From Arctopsyche grandis (Eukaryota; Arthropoda; Insecta; Trichoptera; Hydropsychidae), in NCBI RefSeq assembly GCF_051622035.1, contig NC_135365.1:29078001-29142000 (forward strand): a DNA stretch of 64,000 nucleotides. Reading direction: 5' to 3'. How positions within the stretch are numbered: position 1 is the stretch's first letter; the number at the start of each line of letters is the position of its first letter. Under the pieces are notes generated by a model. That model worked only from the letters and a program-made list of their open reading frames with translations, was not told the DNA's origin and searched no databases. Made by a program: the position numbers and the translations under genes. Below, one piece after another: positions 1 through 10,799 of the stretch.

Positions 1-427
1 AAGCTTCTGCCTAGCATCGAGAGGCACCGGGTTTGATCCCATGAGCTAACCTAGATTGAAAAGATTTTTTCTGAGTATATCTGTATTGCTACTGGTCAGA
101 TCTGGATATTTGTGATTCCAGGTCGATCGTTTCCTATCAGAGTTTGCCAATTTCACTGATTTCATTGTTGAAACGGTTTCCGATTAAAATTGGCTGGAAA
201 CCTTCCTACCTACTATGTCACCACTATTTGAGTATGATTAATGTACAATAAAATTTATATACAATTCATAGATGTGTCGTTAATTTGCGAGTTTTCAGTG
301 TCTCGTAATTCAGCGACTTGTGTATTAAAAAAAATGCTGCATTCTTTGTAATTGGCCAGGAAGGCGCATTGGGGTTTACCTGTAAGGACTTCCTGGTGTA
401 AAAATGTAATAAAAAACAAAACAAATA
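1..427 (+). repeat. tRNA-derived SINE, 5' end cut by window edge
   Basis: The copy opens inside the tRNA-like head (box B-like GGGTTTGATCCC near 29). It then runs through the shared body (a GATCGTTTCCTATCAGAG segment, then an AATTTC...AAATTGGC segment). It ends in the 3' stem-loop at about 356-397 (CCAGGAAGGC / GGACTTCCTGG) and an A-rich AATAAAAAACAAA tail. Seen directly by comparison with the fuller copies at 11324 and 19333. The right-hand stem carries one substitution. The window starts with AAGCTT, so the missing head may simply lie outside it. Confidence 0.85.
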
Positions 428-521
428 CGTATGTACATATGCTTACTTTTTTCATATACTGTACATATGTATGTATATACATACATATACACATATTGGG
501 AAAGATGGCATAGGTTCAAAT

Positions 522-607
522 TTCCAAGTCTGACTAGCATCACTACAGATAATACTCGGAATAAATTCATTTCAATTGGTCAACCCACCGAGCTATGCTG
601 CTGGATA
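522..607 (-). repeat. SINE head fragment
   Basis: Reverse-complement match to the first third of the SINE: the tRNA-like head (GCAGCATAGCTCGGTGGG in the minus sense) and the segment up to the CAGACTTGG motif. Body and 3' stem-loop are absent. Confidence 0.7.
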
Positions 608-1189
608 TTTTAATATATAATTTTAATAATATTTTATAATAATAATTTTAATAATATTTTATAATATTTTATAATAATTTTATAATAATGTCCAAAATTA
701 AGAATATATATATAAAATGAATTCCTTATATTAAAAATCAAAGCACGTCACTGGTATGTACATATGTTAATTACTAAGAAAATACCAGGTTTAGTTGATT
801 TTTGAAAACTTATGAGGATGAATTGAAGAAATAGTGAAGATCTATGAAATTTTCGTATGGATTTTATGGCTTTCTTAAAATATTTAAATATGATTTAAAA
901 ATTATGTTGACAGTTAAGACAGACCTGCTCTTAGAATTGACAGAAAACAAATCCTCAAGCTTATACTAATCCATTTCGATATTTTTTCGTCTTGGAGAAC
1001 AAAAGTGTTGGAAAACCTCTTATGCATTGATTCAATTTATTTTTTTAAATATAATATAAGCCACAATGACACTAAAGAATACTATAACGCCTCACTGTGA
1101 CCAGACAAATAAGCATAATACAAATACTATATACATATGTATAAGAAAATTAGCGAGATATCTATGTTATAGATAATAAATTTTTGAAA
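608..1189. other. AT-rich DNA, no gene seen
   Basis: Repeated TTTTATAATAATAATTTT-type low complexity at 608-720, followed by ordinary AT-rich sequence. No coding frame, RNA gene or repeat family was recognised. Confidence 0.6.
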
Positions 1190-1388
1190 TCATATTCAAA
1201 TAGTGGTGACATTGGATAGGCTGGTTTTTTGCCAATTTGACGGAGGAACCGTTTCAACAATGAAACCAGATTAATTGGCAAACCCTGATAGGAAACGATC
1301 GACTTGGAGTCACTAATATCTAAGTCTGACCAGCAGCATTAAAGATTATACTCGGAATAAATTCTTTTCAATCGCGGTCAGCTCAAAT
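1190..1388 (-). repeat. SINE body fragment
   Basis: Minus-strand match to the SINE central body (TCATATTCAAATAGTGGTGAC, GGAACCGTTTCAACAATGAAA, TAGGAAACGATCGACTTGG, CTTTTCAATCG). The tRNA head and 3' stem-loop are missing. Confidence 0.75.
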
Positions 1389-1435
1389 ACATATGTTATA
1401 TCAGCATATATGTTATAGATAATACATTTTTGTAA

Positions 1436-1682
1436 TCATATTCAAATAGTGGTGACATAGTGGGTAGGATAGTTGATGGAGGAACCGTTTTAACAATAAA
1501 ATCAAATAAAATAGCAGGCTATGATAGGACACGAGTAACAAATATCCAAGTCTGACCAGCAGCATTTACGATTATACTCAGGATAAATTATTTTCAATCG
1601 AGGTCAGCTTTCGGGATCGAAACTGGCGACCTCTCGGTGCTTAGTATCAACGCAACTACCAAACCATGCTGCTGGCTAAATT
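1436..1682 (-). repeat. SINE copy with tRNA-like head
   Basis: Minus-strand SINE running from the TCATATTCAAATAGTGGTG segment to the head (GGGATCGAAAC box B and the CATGCTGCTGGCTA start in reverse complement). It lacks the 3' stem-loop. It lies about 50 bp from another fragment in the same orientation, so the pair may be one broken or partly duplicated insertion. Confidence 0.8.
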
Positions 1683-2738
1683 AATTGACTTGGGTACTTT
1701 CTGTGGATGTTTGCAAGAAGTTTTTGACTTTTTAGAAGCACTTGTAAGGATTGATTGGTAAAACAGAGTTGATAAACTGACGAGTTTTCCTCGAGATGAG
1801 TAAAATTGAAAAATATATGGATATTGGTAGAATAGGATTGTTCAACCTGTAAAACTTTAATGATACACGTATCTCACTTTATTTTTCAGCTGAAAGAATC
1901 TCATCCACCGACTCAATGTTGAGTTGAGTGCCATTTGAGACATCCTGTATAAAATATGTAGAGGAAAAATGAAAAAAAAAACAACACTAAACACGAAAGT
2001 AAAAAGCTTTAGTGCGCGAGTAAAAGGACTTTTAGTGTATTCACTAATGTAGTACGTATGTGTAATATATTGTTAATATATATTTTTTTATTATCACAAT
2101 AAAACGGTACGTGATTCACATCACGTAGCTCGATTCCAAGCGCATTTATTTAAATTAATCTTCTGAAAATCGTTCTCAATGCGTACATTTTCCGACTAAT
2201 GCTTTCGATTTAATTCAAGTTGAGGTGATCGTCAGCCTTTGGAGATGTCGTATAGATGATTTAATGTTGAGATTTGAACCGATTTCGAGGATAAGAAAGG
2301 ATAACTAGTTGAATTACATCGTACGTATAATATAATATATATGTAATATCATGGAGTAGTAGGGGAAAACTTAAGTCTACCGTGCACGATCATTGCTTTC
2401 ATAATAATATGTGTGGGTGTATGTTGTTTTACGTTTGCTTCATATCGATGTATTATAGTATTATATCAATATTATGATATGTCTGTATACATAAAATAAA
2501 TCATAATACTGGAAAAGAAAATCGTTTATGATTTTATTTGTGAAGCTGGGTAGTAATTCTGATAGTATTAGATCTTTACATAGTTAAAGTTGAACATTTT
2601 GATATGTAAATATATGAATCAAGGTCATAGTTGAATGAAAAATTAGGTTTTTCTTAATATCTATACTTAAGAAAAGGCAGAATAGCCGATGAATCCAATT
2701 TCATATTTTCCCATGATGACATTATCGGGTTGCCCTTG
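1683..2738. other. Unique AT-rich flank of the BEL/Pao insertion
   Basis: No coding frame, RNA gene or known repeat was recognised. This is the sequence into which the BEL/Pao element inserted on its left side. Confidence 0.5.
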
Positions 2739-2743
2739 AGCAA
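2739..2743. repeat. Target-site duplication (left copy)
   Basis: AGCAA directly abuts the outer TG of the left LTR and recurs at 10764-10768 beside the right LTR. A 5-bp duplication is usual for BEL/Pao insertions. Confidence 0.93.
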
Positions 2744-2974
2744 TGGAAAAGACTTCGATAATGGTTTGATGTAGTTTATTGAAATGTAAAATTTGCACGT
2801 GGTGGGCCAGCGGAGCGTACGGAACACAAGCTGTCCGTACGCCGTCTACTCGGTGACTCTGTCGACCGTCGCGTATTTCCGCTTGGGCCGACACTAATGC
2901 CAACTCGTCAATAATGCCAATCGACAATCAGTTAATAAGACTGTTTGCCACACGTCATTACAAAAGTCGGAACA
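2744..2974 (-). repeat. 3' LTR of the BEL/Pao element
   Basis: 231 bp, identical to 10533-10763, with TG...CA ends. A short open frame through the LTR (two shared peptide-like stretches in the two LTRs) is only a by-product of the duplication. No convincing polypurine tract is visible on the inner side (GTGGGACTA precedes the LTR in element sense). Confidence 0.95.
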
Positions 2975-4011
2975 TAGTCCCACATAGGAAAACTGTTGAA
3001 CAATACAGTTATTCTACAGAGTTACAGCATTACTGACGAGTCGTTTACAATAAATCATAGCTCTTAAAATAATTAAATAGAGGGTGAATAATGAAACCTT
3101 TGCCTCATCCAGTGTGAGGATAAAATCAATTTATTGGTTCAGTAATATTTCAACTTATAGGTATACCTCTGGTGAATGTTGTTTCTATTTACATTAAAAT
3201 TTTTGAAATCTCCTTTGAAGCTGTGAATAAGCATTACAAGATAAGTTTACTTTAAAGAAGAGAGAGTGGACTGTATATGGTTTAAAACTTAAGCATTCCT
3301 CATCTTGATGTTAACTTAGACAATACAATGTTGACACTGTTACAGTTGTCAAGACAGATCAGCTATTACCGATCAACTAAACTTGATTAGTGAGTGTAAT
3401 GCTCCTAAGTTAACTTGATTTCATCAACAAGTAGCACAAACATTGCTAAATTAAAAGTAAATTGGAAAGTCATTCATTCATTCCTACAAGCAGGAAATGA
3501 AGGCGAACTATGATTATAGATGTCTCTACGTTAAACATCGAAATGTTCAGTATTATAATATTTACTTATTCTATGATTCACATAAATACTATAAACAGTA
3601 AGAGTTAACTTATGTTTTCATAACAAGAAACATAAGACCTGCGGATGACTCCCGGCAGGTTATAATTAAGTAGACATGAAATAATTTAAGATGCTCCATT
3701 AAGTGTGGCTTGGAGACTAACATTAACAAATCATGAATCTAATTTTAACTGTCAAATTTGAACAGTTTATTTTAAACTCGGATATAATCCTTCCGAGTGA
3801 TGACATGAGACAAGTCTTATATTATAAAGACAAAATGATTAGATTAAATTCGGAGATATATACTGCCGAATGTTAAAATGAAAATAGCTTAAATTATACA
3901 CACAACACAATTAAAGTGAATTACGGAGTACTACTATTAACATTGAATGATTTAAACTCATGATTACATCTAATAAGTAATATGAGTTGGGGGTAGTGTC
4001 TTCGGGTTAAA
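2975..4011 (-). other. BEL/Pao 3' untranslated region
   Basis: About 1 kb between the pol stop codon and the 3' LTR, AT-rich and without a long frame on either strand. The absence of an env-like frame here makes this a non-enveloped BEL/Pao type. Confidence 0.8.
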
Positions 4012-7000
4012 CTAAGCTACCGAAGTTGACGGAATTGAAGCTGCTGTTTCTCCTCCCTCTTGCTGATCTTCCTTCCTGTCAAGTGGTCCTTGTGGTAGAA
4101 TCGGCAATGGCGCCACTAGATGACTGGACCGACGAAACTCTCCGCTGGCAGTAAAGACGTCGACGACTCGAACTCTGCCATCTGGTCCGGGATACAATTT
4201 AGTGACTCGACCCAAGACCCATCGGGTTGGCAGCATGTGTTCCTCCTTTAACAGGACCATTTGACCCACACTCAGATTGTTGCTCGAGTCCTTCTTCCAT
4301 TTGTGTCGTAACTGCAAAGAATGTAAATATTCCGCCGACCAACGTTTCCAAAATGCTGCTGTGGTCAATTGTATCTGAAGCAGATTGGCATGGACATTAG
4401 TGTTATATTTAACCTCCATTGGAAGAGCGAGTAAGGATCTGCCAATTAAGAAATGTCCAGGTGTGAGGGGTAAAAGGTCTAGTGGATCCGAAGACAAGGG
4501 ACTAAGAGGACGGGAATTCATGCAAGCTTCTATTTGAGTCAATACCGTACAAAATGATTCGAAATTTAAGGTGGTGGCCTTTAACACCTTGTTTAAATGA
4601 ATCTTCATGGATTTAACCGCTGCTTCCCACAGCCCTCCCATGTGAGGCGCCCTTGGCGGGTTAAACTTCCAACGAATCCCTTCGGAGGCTACATACCGTA
4701 GTAGCTTCTCCTCATGAGGACGTTCGTAAATTAATTTTACTAAATTAACGAGTTCACGACTTGCACCGACAAAATTAGTAGCATTGTCGGAATATATCGT
4801 ATTGGGCCTGCCACGTCTGGCTACGAATCTTCTTAAACAATTTAAGAAATTTGAACTCGTTAAGTCTCCGACAAGTTCCAAGTGAACTGCCTTACTGGAA
4901 AAACACACAAAGACACAAACGTAACCCTTAATTATCTTAGAATTCTTATTGCAACCACTCTTCACAGGAAAAGGTCCTGCGAAATCTATCCCCACATGAC
5001 TGAAAGGAAAATTCGCAGTGGTACGTTCAAGCGGGAGTAATCCCATTAATCTATTGTGTGACAGTGGTTTATTTCTGAAACAAATGACACATGAACGCAC
5101 CACTCCTTTGACAGTATTATGTCCGGCCAATGGCCAATAGGTCTGCCGCAATAACGACAGTAAGGCTTGAGTACCCAAGTGAATATATTTCAAGTGCGCA
5201 TCTCGGACAATCATGTGTGTAAGTTTATGCTTATTTGACAAGATAATGGGTGACGTTGATAGAGTTGTTCCCAGAGGAAGTCTACTTCCAACACAAATTA
5301 AATTCTCGTGGAATAGAGGGGACAATTTAGCTAATTTACTGCTACTGGGAATTGGATGTCCCTTGCTCAGCAAACGATATTCCAATGGAAATGATTCCAT
5401 TTGCGATAACCTAATCAAATTATTTAAAGCATCATTTAATTCTAAAGCGGACGGTTCGTTATTTTCTTTAACGTTTAATTGTTTATTCCTTAGTGGCCGA
5501 CGAACATATGATAAAACTCGAAGGAGTCTTGGAAGATGAGAATATTTATCTATCCAATTATTTTCCCTCACAAGGGTAGCGTTAGTGACTACCCTTCTCT
5601 CTGGAAGATCTATTGTGATCTCAGGAGGTCTTCGAGGCCATCGTGATTCGTCTAATTTCAACCAACTAGGGCCGTCCCACCATAACGAATTATGATTTAA
5701 TTCTGATGGTTGAGTCCCTCGAGAAATTAAATCTGCTGGATTGTCTGTAGAGGAGACATGGTACCACTCAATGGGTTGAGATATTGATTGGATTTCGGCC
5801 ACTCGATTGGCAACGAAGGTGGTCCATTTACATGACTCTCCTCTAATCCAATGCAATGCGACGGTTGAATCCGTCCAATAATATTTTTCATTAATATGAA
5901 TTGTTAATTGGTCTATTGTTGACTTCATTAACTTTGATAATAACATAGCGGAGCACAGCTCTAAACGCGGAATAGTTACAAAACTGAGCGGAGCGACTCT
6001 CGAACGAGAACACACAAGATGACATTTGGAATTTCCCAATTGATCAGTACATTTTACATAAATACAAGCACCATAAGCTTTCTCGGATGCGTCACAAAAT
6101 CCGTGTGCCTGTATATTAATGACATTATTTAGTATTATCAATCTAGGAATTTTATAAAGTTTCATGACTGTATTGGATAATTGACAATCTTTCCATTTTT
6201 TGAAGATTGTCTGAGGAATGAATTCATCCCAACCAATGGTTTGTTGCCAGACAGATTGCATTAATATCTTATAATTAATTAACAATGGAGATAATAGTCC
6301 TAATGGGTCGAAGATCTGACTAATTACTGATAAAAAGTTTCTTTTTGTTATATTTTCAGTCTCGACTTCGGTTTGAACCTTAAATACAAAAACGTCTTCC
6401 CGCGGTTTCCAAAATAAACCTAAAGTTTTGTGTGATTCGTTAGAGAAGTTAAAATCTGAACAATCGTCAGCTTTAACATCCGTGATTATATCGGAGTTGT
6501 TCGATGTCCATTTGCTTAAGGGCATACCGGCTGATAATAATATGGTTTCCAGTTGAACCTTTAATAATTTACCAGCTTCAATAGTATTAGTTCCCGTGAG
6601 CAAATCATCAACATAAAAATCACGTTCGATCACTTTACTAGCGATGGGATATTTGTTTCTATTCTCCTCTGCTAACTGATTTAGACATCTAGTAGCTAAA
6701 AATGGGGCTGAAGCAGTTCCGAATGTTACTGTATTAAGCTTGTAATGCTTGAATTTACTCTGGGGATCTGTTCGCCAAATGATTCGTTGTACATTTTTAT
6801 TTTTCTCTGCTATTTGAATCTGTCGGTACATCTGCTTAATATCCGCAGTAATCACGTATTTATGGAGTCGAAAGTTGAGTAGTAAACTTAACAAATCTGA
6901 TTGGACATTAGGTCCCACCATCAAAATATTATTTAGTGAGATATTAGACGTTGTCTTTGCGGACGCATCAAAAACTACACGATATTTAGTGGTAAGGCTA

Positions 7001-9273
7001 GACTCCTTAACCACGACGTGATGAGGTAAATAACAATGAACCTCATGTGCCTCCGGAGGTTCACACTCTGACATATGTCCTAAATTTATGTACTCTTCTA
7101 AAACTTTATTGTATTCCATTTTTAAATTATTATTGGCTAAAAAACGTCTTTCCAAAGTTTTGTGTCTTTTCTCCGCAATGTGCAATGAACTTCCTAATAC
7201 TACCGGGGAATTTTTATATGGTAAAGCTACACAAAATCTACCGTTTTTATCTCGTGATGTGTGTGCTTGGAAATGTTCCTCACATCTTTTCTCCTCAAGA
7301 GATTGATGTTTTACCATAGGAACCTGGTCGATCATCCAAAAGTTTTGAATGTGACTGTCTAATTGACTTAAGCCTATGTGGCTCTTCCCTGGAGCATTAT
7401 TTACTTCGGGATATGGACCAACTATTGTCCATCCGAATTCGGTATCCTTTAAGATAGGCATACCTTTTCCTAACTGGATGGTTCCTGCTTTCATAGCATG
7501 AACGCAAATCTCGGCGCCGAGCAATAAATCGATTGGCGTCGGTTTATTCCAAAGGGGATCTGATAACTTGATTCCCGCTGGTATTGAAATTAACTGTTGA
7601 TCCAGTTTCACAGTTGGAATTTCGCCAGTAATTTCTGGTAATACCAAACACAACACTTTGGTTGAGTAATTAGTGGTTGAAGACCTTATGGTCACCTTGG
7701 TGATGTGACGAATGCTACTTTCTTGATTAGCGATACCTACAATTTTTTGAGAGATTTTCTCTAATTTGAAGTTATTCTTCTTAGCGAAAGATGTGGTAAC
7801 ATAGTTGACTTGTGAGCCGGAATCTAATAATGTGCGACCCTTAACGACCGTTCCATTGGACGTTATAATGTCTACTTGTACCGTCGGTAAAATTATCTCC
7901 CTTTGAGAGAAATGAGTAGAATGAGCATTAATTGACTTCCTTCCCGTATTATTGGAACTAAATGTATCGTCCTGATGCAACAAAGTGTGATGGTTTTGTT
8001 TGCACCTTAAGCAATTATAGTTAGACTTGCAATTTGTTATCTTATGCGATGAATTTAAACATTTAAAACACATGTTATTAGATTTAACGAATTCATTTCT
8101 TTCCATACTGGATTTTGCTTTGAATTTATCACATTTGCCTATGAAATGATTATTTCGACAGAATGCGCATGCGTTTACCTTACTTGATGGGTTTTTGTTC
8201 GCGACATGAGTTCTCATGATTCTTTGACGACTATGAGGGAATTCCTTCACCGTAGTTACAGATGCAGTAGATTGTAATACATTACATCTATTCTGCAAGA
8301 ATGTCTCTAAACTTTCATATGGTGGCATTTCTCTGCTAACCAGCGATATTTCCCAGTCTCTTACTATATTAAAAGGTAATTTCCTTAGAACTAAACATGT
8401 TACCCATGGATCTAAAATTTCTCTCGCGTAACCCAACGATTCAATGTTTTTAATACACACTGTTACCTGATTCAATAGATTTCTCAATTCGATATGTGAT
8501 TCTCTTGTGATTAATTTTAAGTCACAAAGTGAATTAATCCTAGTTTTGAGATTAAGTCTTGGTAAATTATATTGCTTGTCTAAAATACTCCAAGCTATTT
8601 CGTAATTGTCTGAGCTAATATCTAAACCTGATACAGCTGCCAAAGCGGGACCGATTAAGGATTGATGCAAATATTGCAATTTCGTGACATTCGAATATTC
8701 CGTTTTGTTTCCTATTATATTCTTAAAAGCTTGTTGAAACGATTGCCATTCAGATGGATCTCCCTGAAATGTGGGAATGGTTAACGTCGGTAACTTATCT
8801 CTAGCAAATTTAATTGTTGCTTGCTCTACCTTTAGTTTACTATCTTGAAAGGATTGGCAATCTAATGCTGCTTTAAGATTTTTAACTGTTATTGTAATTG
8901 CATCGTACTCTTCGTCTATTTTGGCCGCTTTCGGTATGTCTGTAAGGTTATCTAAATATTCGTAATGGAGTTTTCGGACATAATCGTATGCTTCTTTAAT
9001 GGTTTGATACTGTCCTTCATCTAATTCGGAGGATTTATCTATTTTTCCTTTTAGTCTTTGTACCGCGCCTGAATACCTTAATTCTATTGACGTCATTATG
9101 ACTTCTACTTTATTTTCCTTCGCTAATATTTCTATCGATTGAGTCTGACTTCGAGTCTGATGTATTCTAGAGCTTGACCTGTCTCTAATAGGTTCTACGT
9201 CCCTAGTTGGATTTCGACCTTTATGCGACTTGGAAGTCGAAGCTTCTATTTCCTCGTTTTCAGCACTTGACAT
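4012..9273 (-). CDS. BEL/Pao gag-pol polyprotein, intact
   Basis: A single 1753-residue frame encoding the capsid-like and enzymatic parts needed for reverse transcription and integration. Domains in order: charged N-terminus (1-110); DUF1759-type gag with the PTLTIPTFQGDPSEWQSF motif (160-340); CX2C zinc knuckles (369-434); aspartic protease/DUF1758 with LLDSGSQVNYV (482-620); reverse transcriptase (about 745-920) with TADIKQMYRQI and the catalytic YVDD (887-891); RNase H with FCDAS (1059), RLEL (1103) and TDST (1134); an integrase zinc-binding region (HLKYIHLG...CVIC, 1360-1398); an integrase core with D (GIDFAG, 1429), D (YSDNATNF, 1495) and E (HMGGLWEAA, 1550); and a DUF5641-type tail (1640-1735). 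There are no stops or frameshifts. The start is the first ATG after the leader. Length is typical of the family. The functions are family knowledge; activity of this copy is inference. Confidence 0.96.
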   Translation of the reverse strand: MSSAENEEIEASTSKSHKGRNPTRDVEPIRDRSSSRIHQTRSQTQSIEILAKENKVEVIMTSIELRYSGAVQRLKGKIDKSSELDEGQYQTIKEAYDYVRKLHYEYLDNLTDIPKAAKIDEEYDAITITVKNLKAALDCQSFQDSKLKVEQATIKFARDKLPTLTIPTFQGDPSEWQSFQQAFKNIIGNKTEYSNVTKLQYLHQSLIGPALAAVSGLDISSDNYEIAWSILDKQYNLPRLNLKTRINSLCDLKLITRESHIELRNLLNQVTVCIKNIESLGYAREILDPWVTCLVLRKLPFNIVRDWEISLVSREMPPYESLETFLQNRCNVLQSTASVTTVKEFPHSRQRIMRTHVANKNPSSKVNACAFCRNNHFIGKCDKFKAKSSMERNEFVKSNNMCFKCLNSSHKITNCKSNYNCLRCKQNHHTLLHQDDTFSSNNTGRKSINAHSTHFSQREIILPTVQVDIITSNGTVVKGRTLLDSGSQVNYVTTSFAKKNNFKLEKISQKIVGIANQESSIRHITKVTIRSSTTNYSTKVLCLVLPEITGEIPTVKLDQQLISIPAGIKLSDPLWNKPTPIDLLLGAEICVHAMKAGTIQLGKGMPILKDTEFGWTIVGPYPEVNNAPGKSHIGLSQLDSHIQNFWMIDQVPMVKHQSLEEKRCEEHFQAHTSRDKNGRFCVALPYKNSPVVLGSSLHIAEKRHKTLERRFLANNNLKMEYNKVLEEYINLGHMSECEPPEAHEVHCYLPHHVVVKESSLTTKYRVVFDASAKTTSNISLNNILMVGPNVQSDLLSLLLNFRLHKYVITADIKQMYRQIQIAEKNKNVQRIIWRTDPQSKFKHYKLNTVTFGTASAPFLATRCLNQLAEENRNKYPIASKVIERDFYVDDLLTGTNTIEAGKLLKVQLETILLSAGMPLSKWTSNNSDIITDVKADDCSDFNFSNESHKTLGLFWKPREDVFVFKVQTEVETENITKRNFLSVISQIFDPLGLLSPLLINYKILMQSVWQQTIGWDEFIPQTIFKKWKDCQLSNTVMKLYKIPRLIILNNVINIQAHGFCDASEKAYGACIYVKCTDQLGNSKCHLVCSRSRVAPLSFVTIPRLELCSAMLLSKLMKSTIDQLTIHINEKYYWTDSTVALHWIRGESCKWTTFVANRVAEIQSISQPIEWYHVSSTDNPADLISRGTQPSELNHNSLWWDGPSWLKLDESRWPRRPPEITIDLPERRVVTNATLVRENNWIDKYSHLPRLLRVLSYVRRPLRNKQLNVKENNEPSALELNDALNNLIRLSQMESFPLEYRLLSKGHPIPSSSKLAKLSPLFHENLICVGSRLPLGTTLSTSPIILSNKHKLTHMIVRDAHLKYIHLGTQALLSLLRQTYWPLAGHNTVKGVVRSCVICFRNKPLSHNRLMGLLPLERTTANFPFSHVGIDFAGPFPVKSGCNKNSKIIKGYVCVFVCFSSKAVHLELVGDLTSSNFLNCLRRFVARRGRPNTIYSDNATNFVGASRELVNLVKLIYERPHEEKLLRYVASEGIRWKFNPPRAPHMGGLWEAAVKSMKIHLNKVLKATTLNFESFCTVLTQIEACMNSRPLSPLSSDPLDLLPLTPGHFLIGRSLLALPMEVKYNTNVHANLLQIQLTTAAFWKRWSAEYLHSLQLRHKWKKDSSNNLSVGQMVLLKEEHMLPTRWVLGRVTKLYPGPDGRVRVVDVFTASGEFRRSSHLVAPLPILPQGPLDRKEDQQEGGETAASIPSTSVA

Positions 9274-9526
9274 TTGTTTCAGAAAGTTGCACTATTTCGT
9301 CTCATAAATACAGTTGTTCTCTACTATAGCTGTCAATTGAACTATTCGTAGAGATAAGGTAATAATATTCAATGATTAACCGTGAATCTTAATATTCTAC
9401 TTTAACTATTATCACCAGAATCTATCCAACATATTTTGGAAGAAATTACAACCCTAAATTGGTGGGTGCTTGATTTAAACCACTTTGGGGCTACAAGTCT
9501 TGTGATTTATTTTAAATCACCACTGT
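9274..9526 (-). other. Proximal leader of the BEL/Pao element
   Basis: Untranslated sequence just upstream of the gag start. It holds a degenerate single copy of part of the neighbouring tandem unit (CCACTTTGGGGCTACAAGT at about 9481-9499). Confidence 0.7.
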
Positions 9527-10003
9527 TTCATCACACATTATGAAACAAAGAGATCTACCGATGTATGAATATGCCGGTATGTACTTGATTTAATCCACTT
9601 TGGGGCTACAAGTGTAATTCCACATTTATCGTGGAAGGGGGGGGGGGGGAGGGTGTTTCTACACACATTAAGAAACAAAGATCTACCGATATGCATATAC
9701 CGGTATGTACTTGGTTTAAGCCACTTTGGGGCTACAAGTATAATTCCACATTTATCGTGGAAGGGGGGGGGGGGGAGGAGGGTGTTTCTACACACATTAA
9801 GAAACAAAGATCTACCGATATGAATATACCGGTATGTACTTGGTTTAAGCCACTTTGGGGCTACAAGTATAATTCCACATTTATCGTGGAAGGGGGGGGG
9901 GGGGAGGGTGTTTCTACACACATTAAGAAACAAAGATCTACCGATATGAATATACCGGTATGTACTTGGTTTAAGCCACTTTGGGGCTACAAGTATAATT
10001 CCC
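9527..10003. repeat. Tandem repeat (126/129/126 bp) with G12-13 tracts in the BEL/Pao leader
   Basis: About 3.7 copies of a unit containing GATCTACCGATATGAATATACCGG, the segment CCACTTTGGGGCTACAAGT, TTTATCGTGGAA and a run of 12-13 G followed by AGGGTG. Matching points fall at 9575, 9701, 9830 and 9956, giving spacings of 126, 129 and 126 bp. All are multiples of three, so long frames stay open on both strands. In element sense the runs are poly-C. A role in the leader, such as packaging, translation control or simple slippage, is unknown. Confidence 0.9.
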
Positions 10004-10532
10004 CACGTGCTTTGCTAATTTTACACTACATCTGATTTTACACTTTTAATACGAAATTCGATGCGACCGATGAAACCTTCCTTCGTAGCGCGATATTATT
10101 TTATACAATCGCGTTAATTAATTGTTATACTTTAAAACATATTTTAAAAACTGACCTACCCACATGATTGCCTTTTGAACAGATTGCCTGAGATTGAATA
10201 CATTCACTTACTTGAATATCCTTTACGATGTTTATGTGATCGTTCCGATAATTTTGGATTACCTCTGTGTCCCATGCGTCTTTGTAGGTTATGTTTTTAT
10301 TTATATATTTTCTGCGTCAATCACGCGGTCATGTACCTCTGTACATCAATCAATATATTGCTGAAATAGAAGCAAACATGTTATTAGTATTGGAAAGGTA
10401 TGGATAGTAACAAAGGAACGATACCGATTTCTTAATTGACATCCATTTTTTCTCGACCACGTTTTTTCCTATTGGTTTGTCCGTTTGGTGTTGTGGCCTA
10501 GGTTACTGGTGTCCGGTTCGAAGTGACCATCA
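10004..10532 (-). other. Distal leader and possible primer-binding site
   Basis: Untranslated sequence between the tandem repeat and the 5' LTR. Three bases inside the LTR, in element sense, comes TGGTCACTTCGAACC (10529 leftwards). Its TGG start fits priming by a tRNA CCA end, but I could not match it to a specific tRNA. No coding frame is credible here. Confidence 0.5.
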
Positions 10533-10763
10533 TGGAAAAGACTTCGATAATGGTTTGATGTAGTTTATTGAAATGTAAAATTTGCACGTGGTGGGCCAGC
10601 GGAGCGTACGGAACACAAGCTGTCCGTACGCCGTCTACTCGGTGACTCTGTCGACCGTCGCGTATTTCCGCTTGGGCCGACACTAATGCCAACTCGTCAA
10701 TAATGCCAATCGACAATCAGTTAATAAGACTGTTTGCCACACGTCATTACAAAAGTCGGAACA
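10533..10763 (-). repeat. 5' LTR of the BEL/Pao element
   Basis: 231 bp, identical to the 3' LTR at 2744-2974, TG...CA ends, followed immediately by the AGCAA target duplication. It would contain the element's promoter; no clear TATA box was picked out. Confidence 0.95.
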
Positions 10764-10768
10764 AGCAA
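10764..10768. repeat. Target-site duplication (right copy)
   Basis: AGCAA, the same five bases as at 2739-2743, directly outside the right LTR. Confidence 0.93.
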
Positions 10769-10799
10769 CATTAAATAAATTTATAGATTTTAAGTTTGA

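Larger units (their letters stand above)
2744..10763 (-). mobile_element. Complete BEL/Pao LTR retrotransposon (8020 bp)
   Basis: The element reads on the minus strand: 5' LTR at 10533-10763, a leader of about 1.26 kb, one gag-pol frame at 9273-4012, a 1.0-kb 3' untranslated region and the 3' LTR at 2744-2974. The LTRs are 231 bp, begin TGTTCC and end TTTTCCA in element sense, and are identical by eye at every position. Both outer edges carry the 5-bp duplication AGCAA. The family assignment rests on the polyprotein: DUF1759-type gag, zinc knuckles, a DUF1758-type protease, Pao-type RT, integrase and a C-terminal DUF5641-type domain. No envelope-like frame follows pol. Identical LTRs and an intact frame imply a young and possibly mobile copy (inference). 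Confidence 0.96.

Noticed and set aside
2667..2927. Short frame shared by both LTR regions
   Set aside because: It is identical in both places only because the LTR is duplicated; the extension beyond the LTR differs between the two.
2975..4011. Possible envelope gene of the BEL/Pao element
   Set aside because: No frame of useful length on either strand and no signal peptide or membrane segment.
9538..10035. 131- and 134-codon frames on opposite strands with repeated 42-43 residue units
   Set aside because: They exist because the tandem unit length is a multiple of three and lie in the retrotransposon leader. No independent support for translation. The repeat itself is reported instead.
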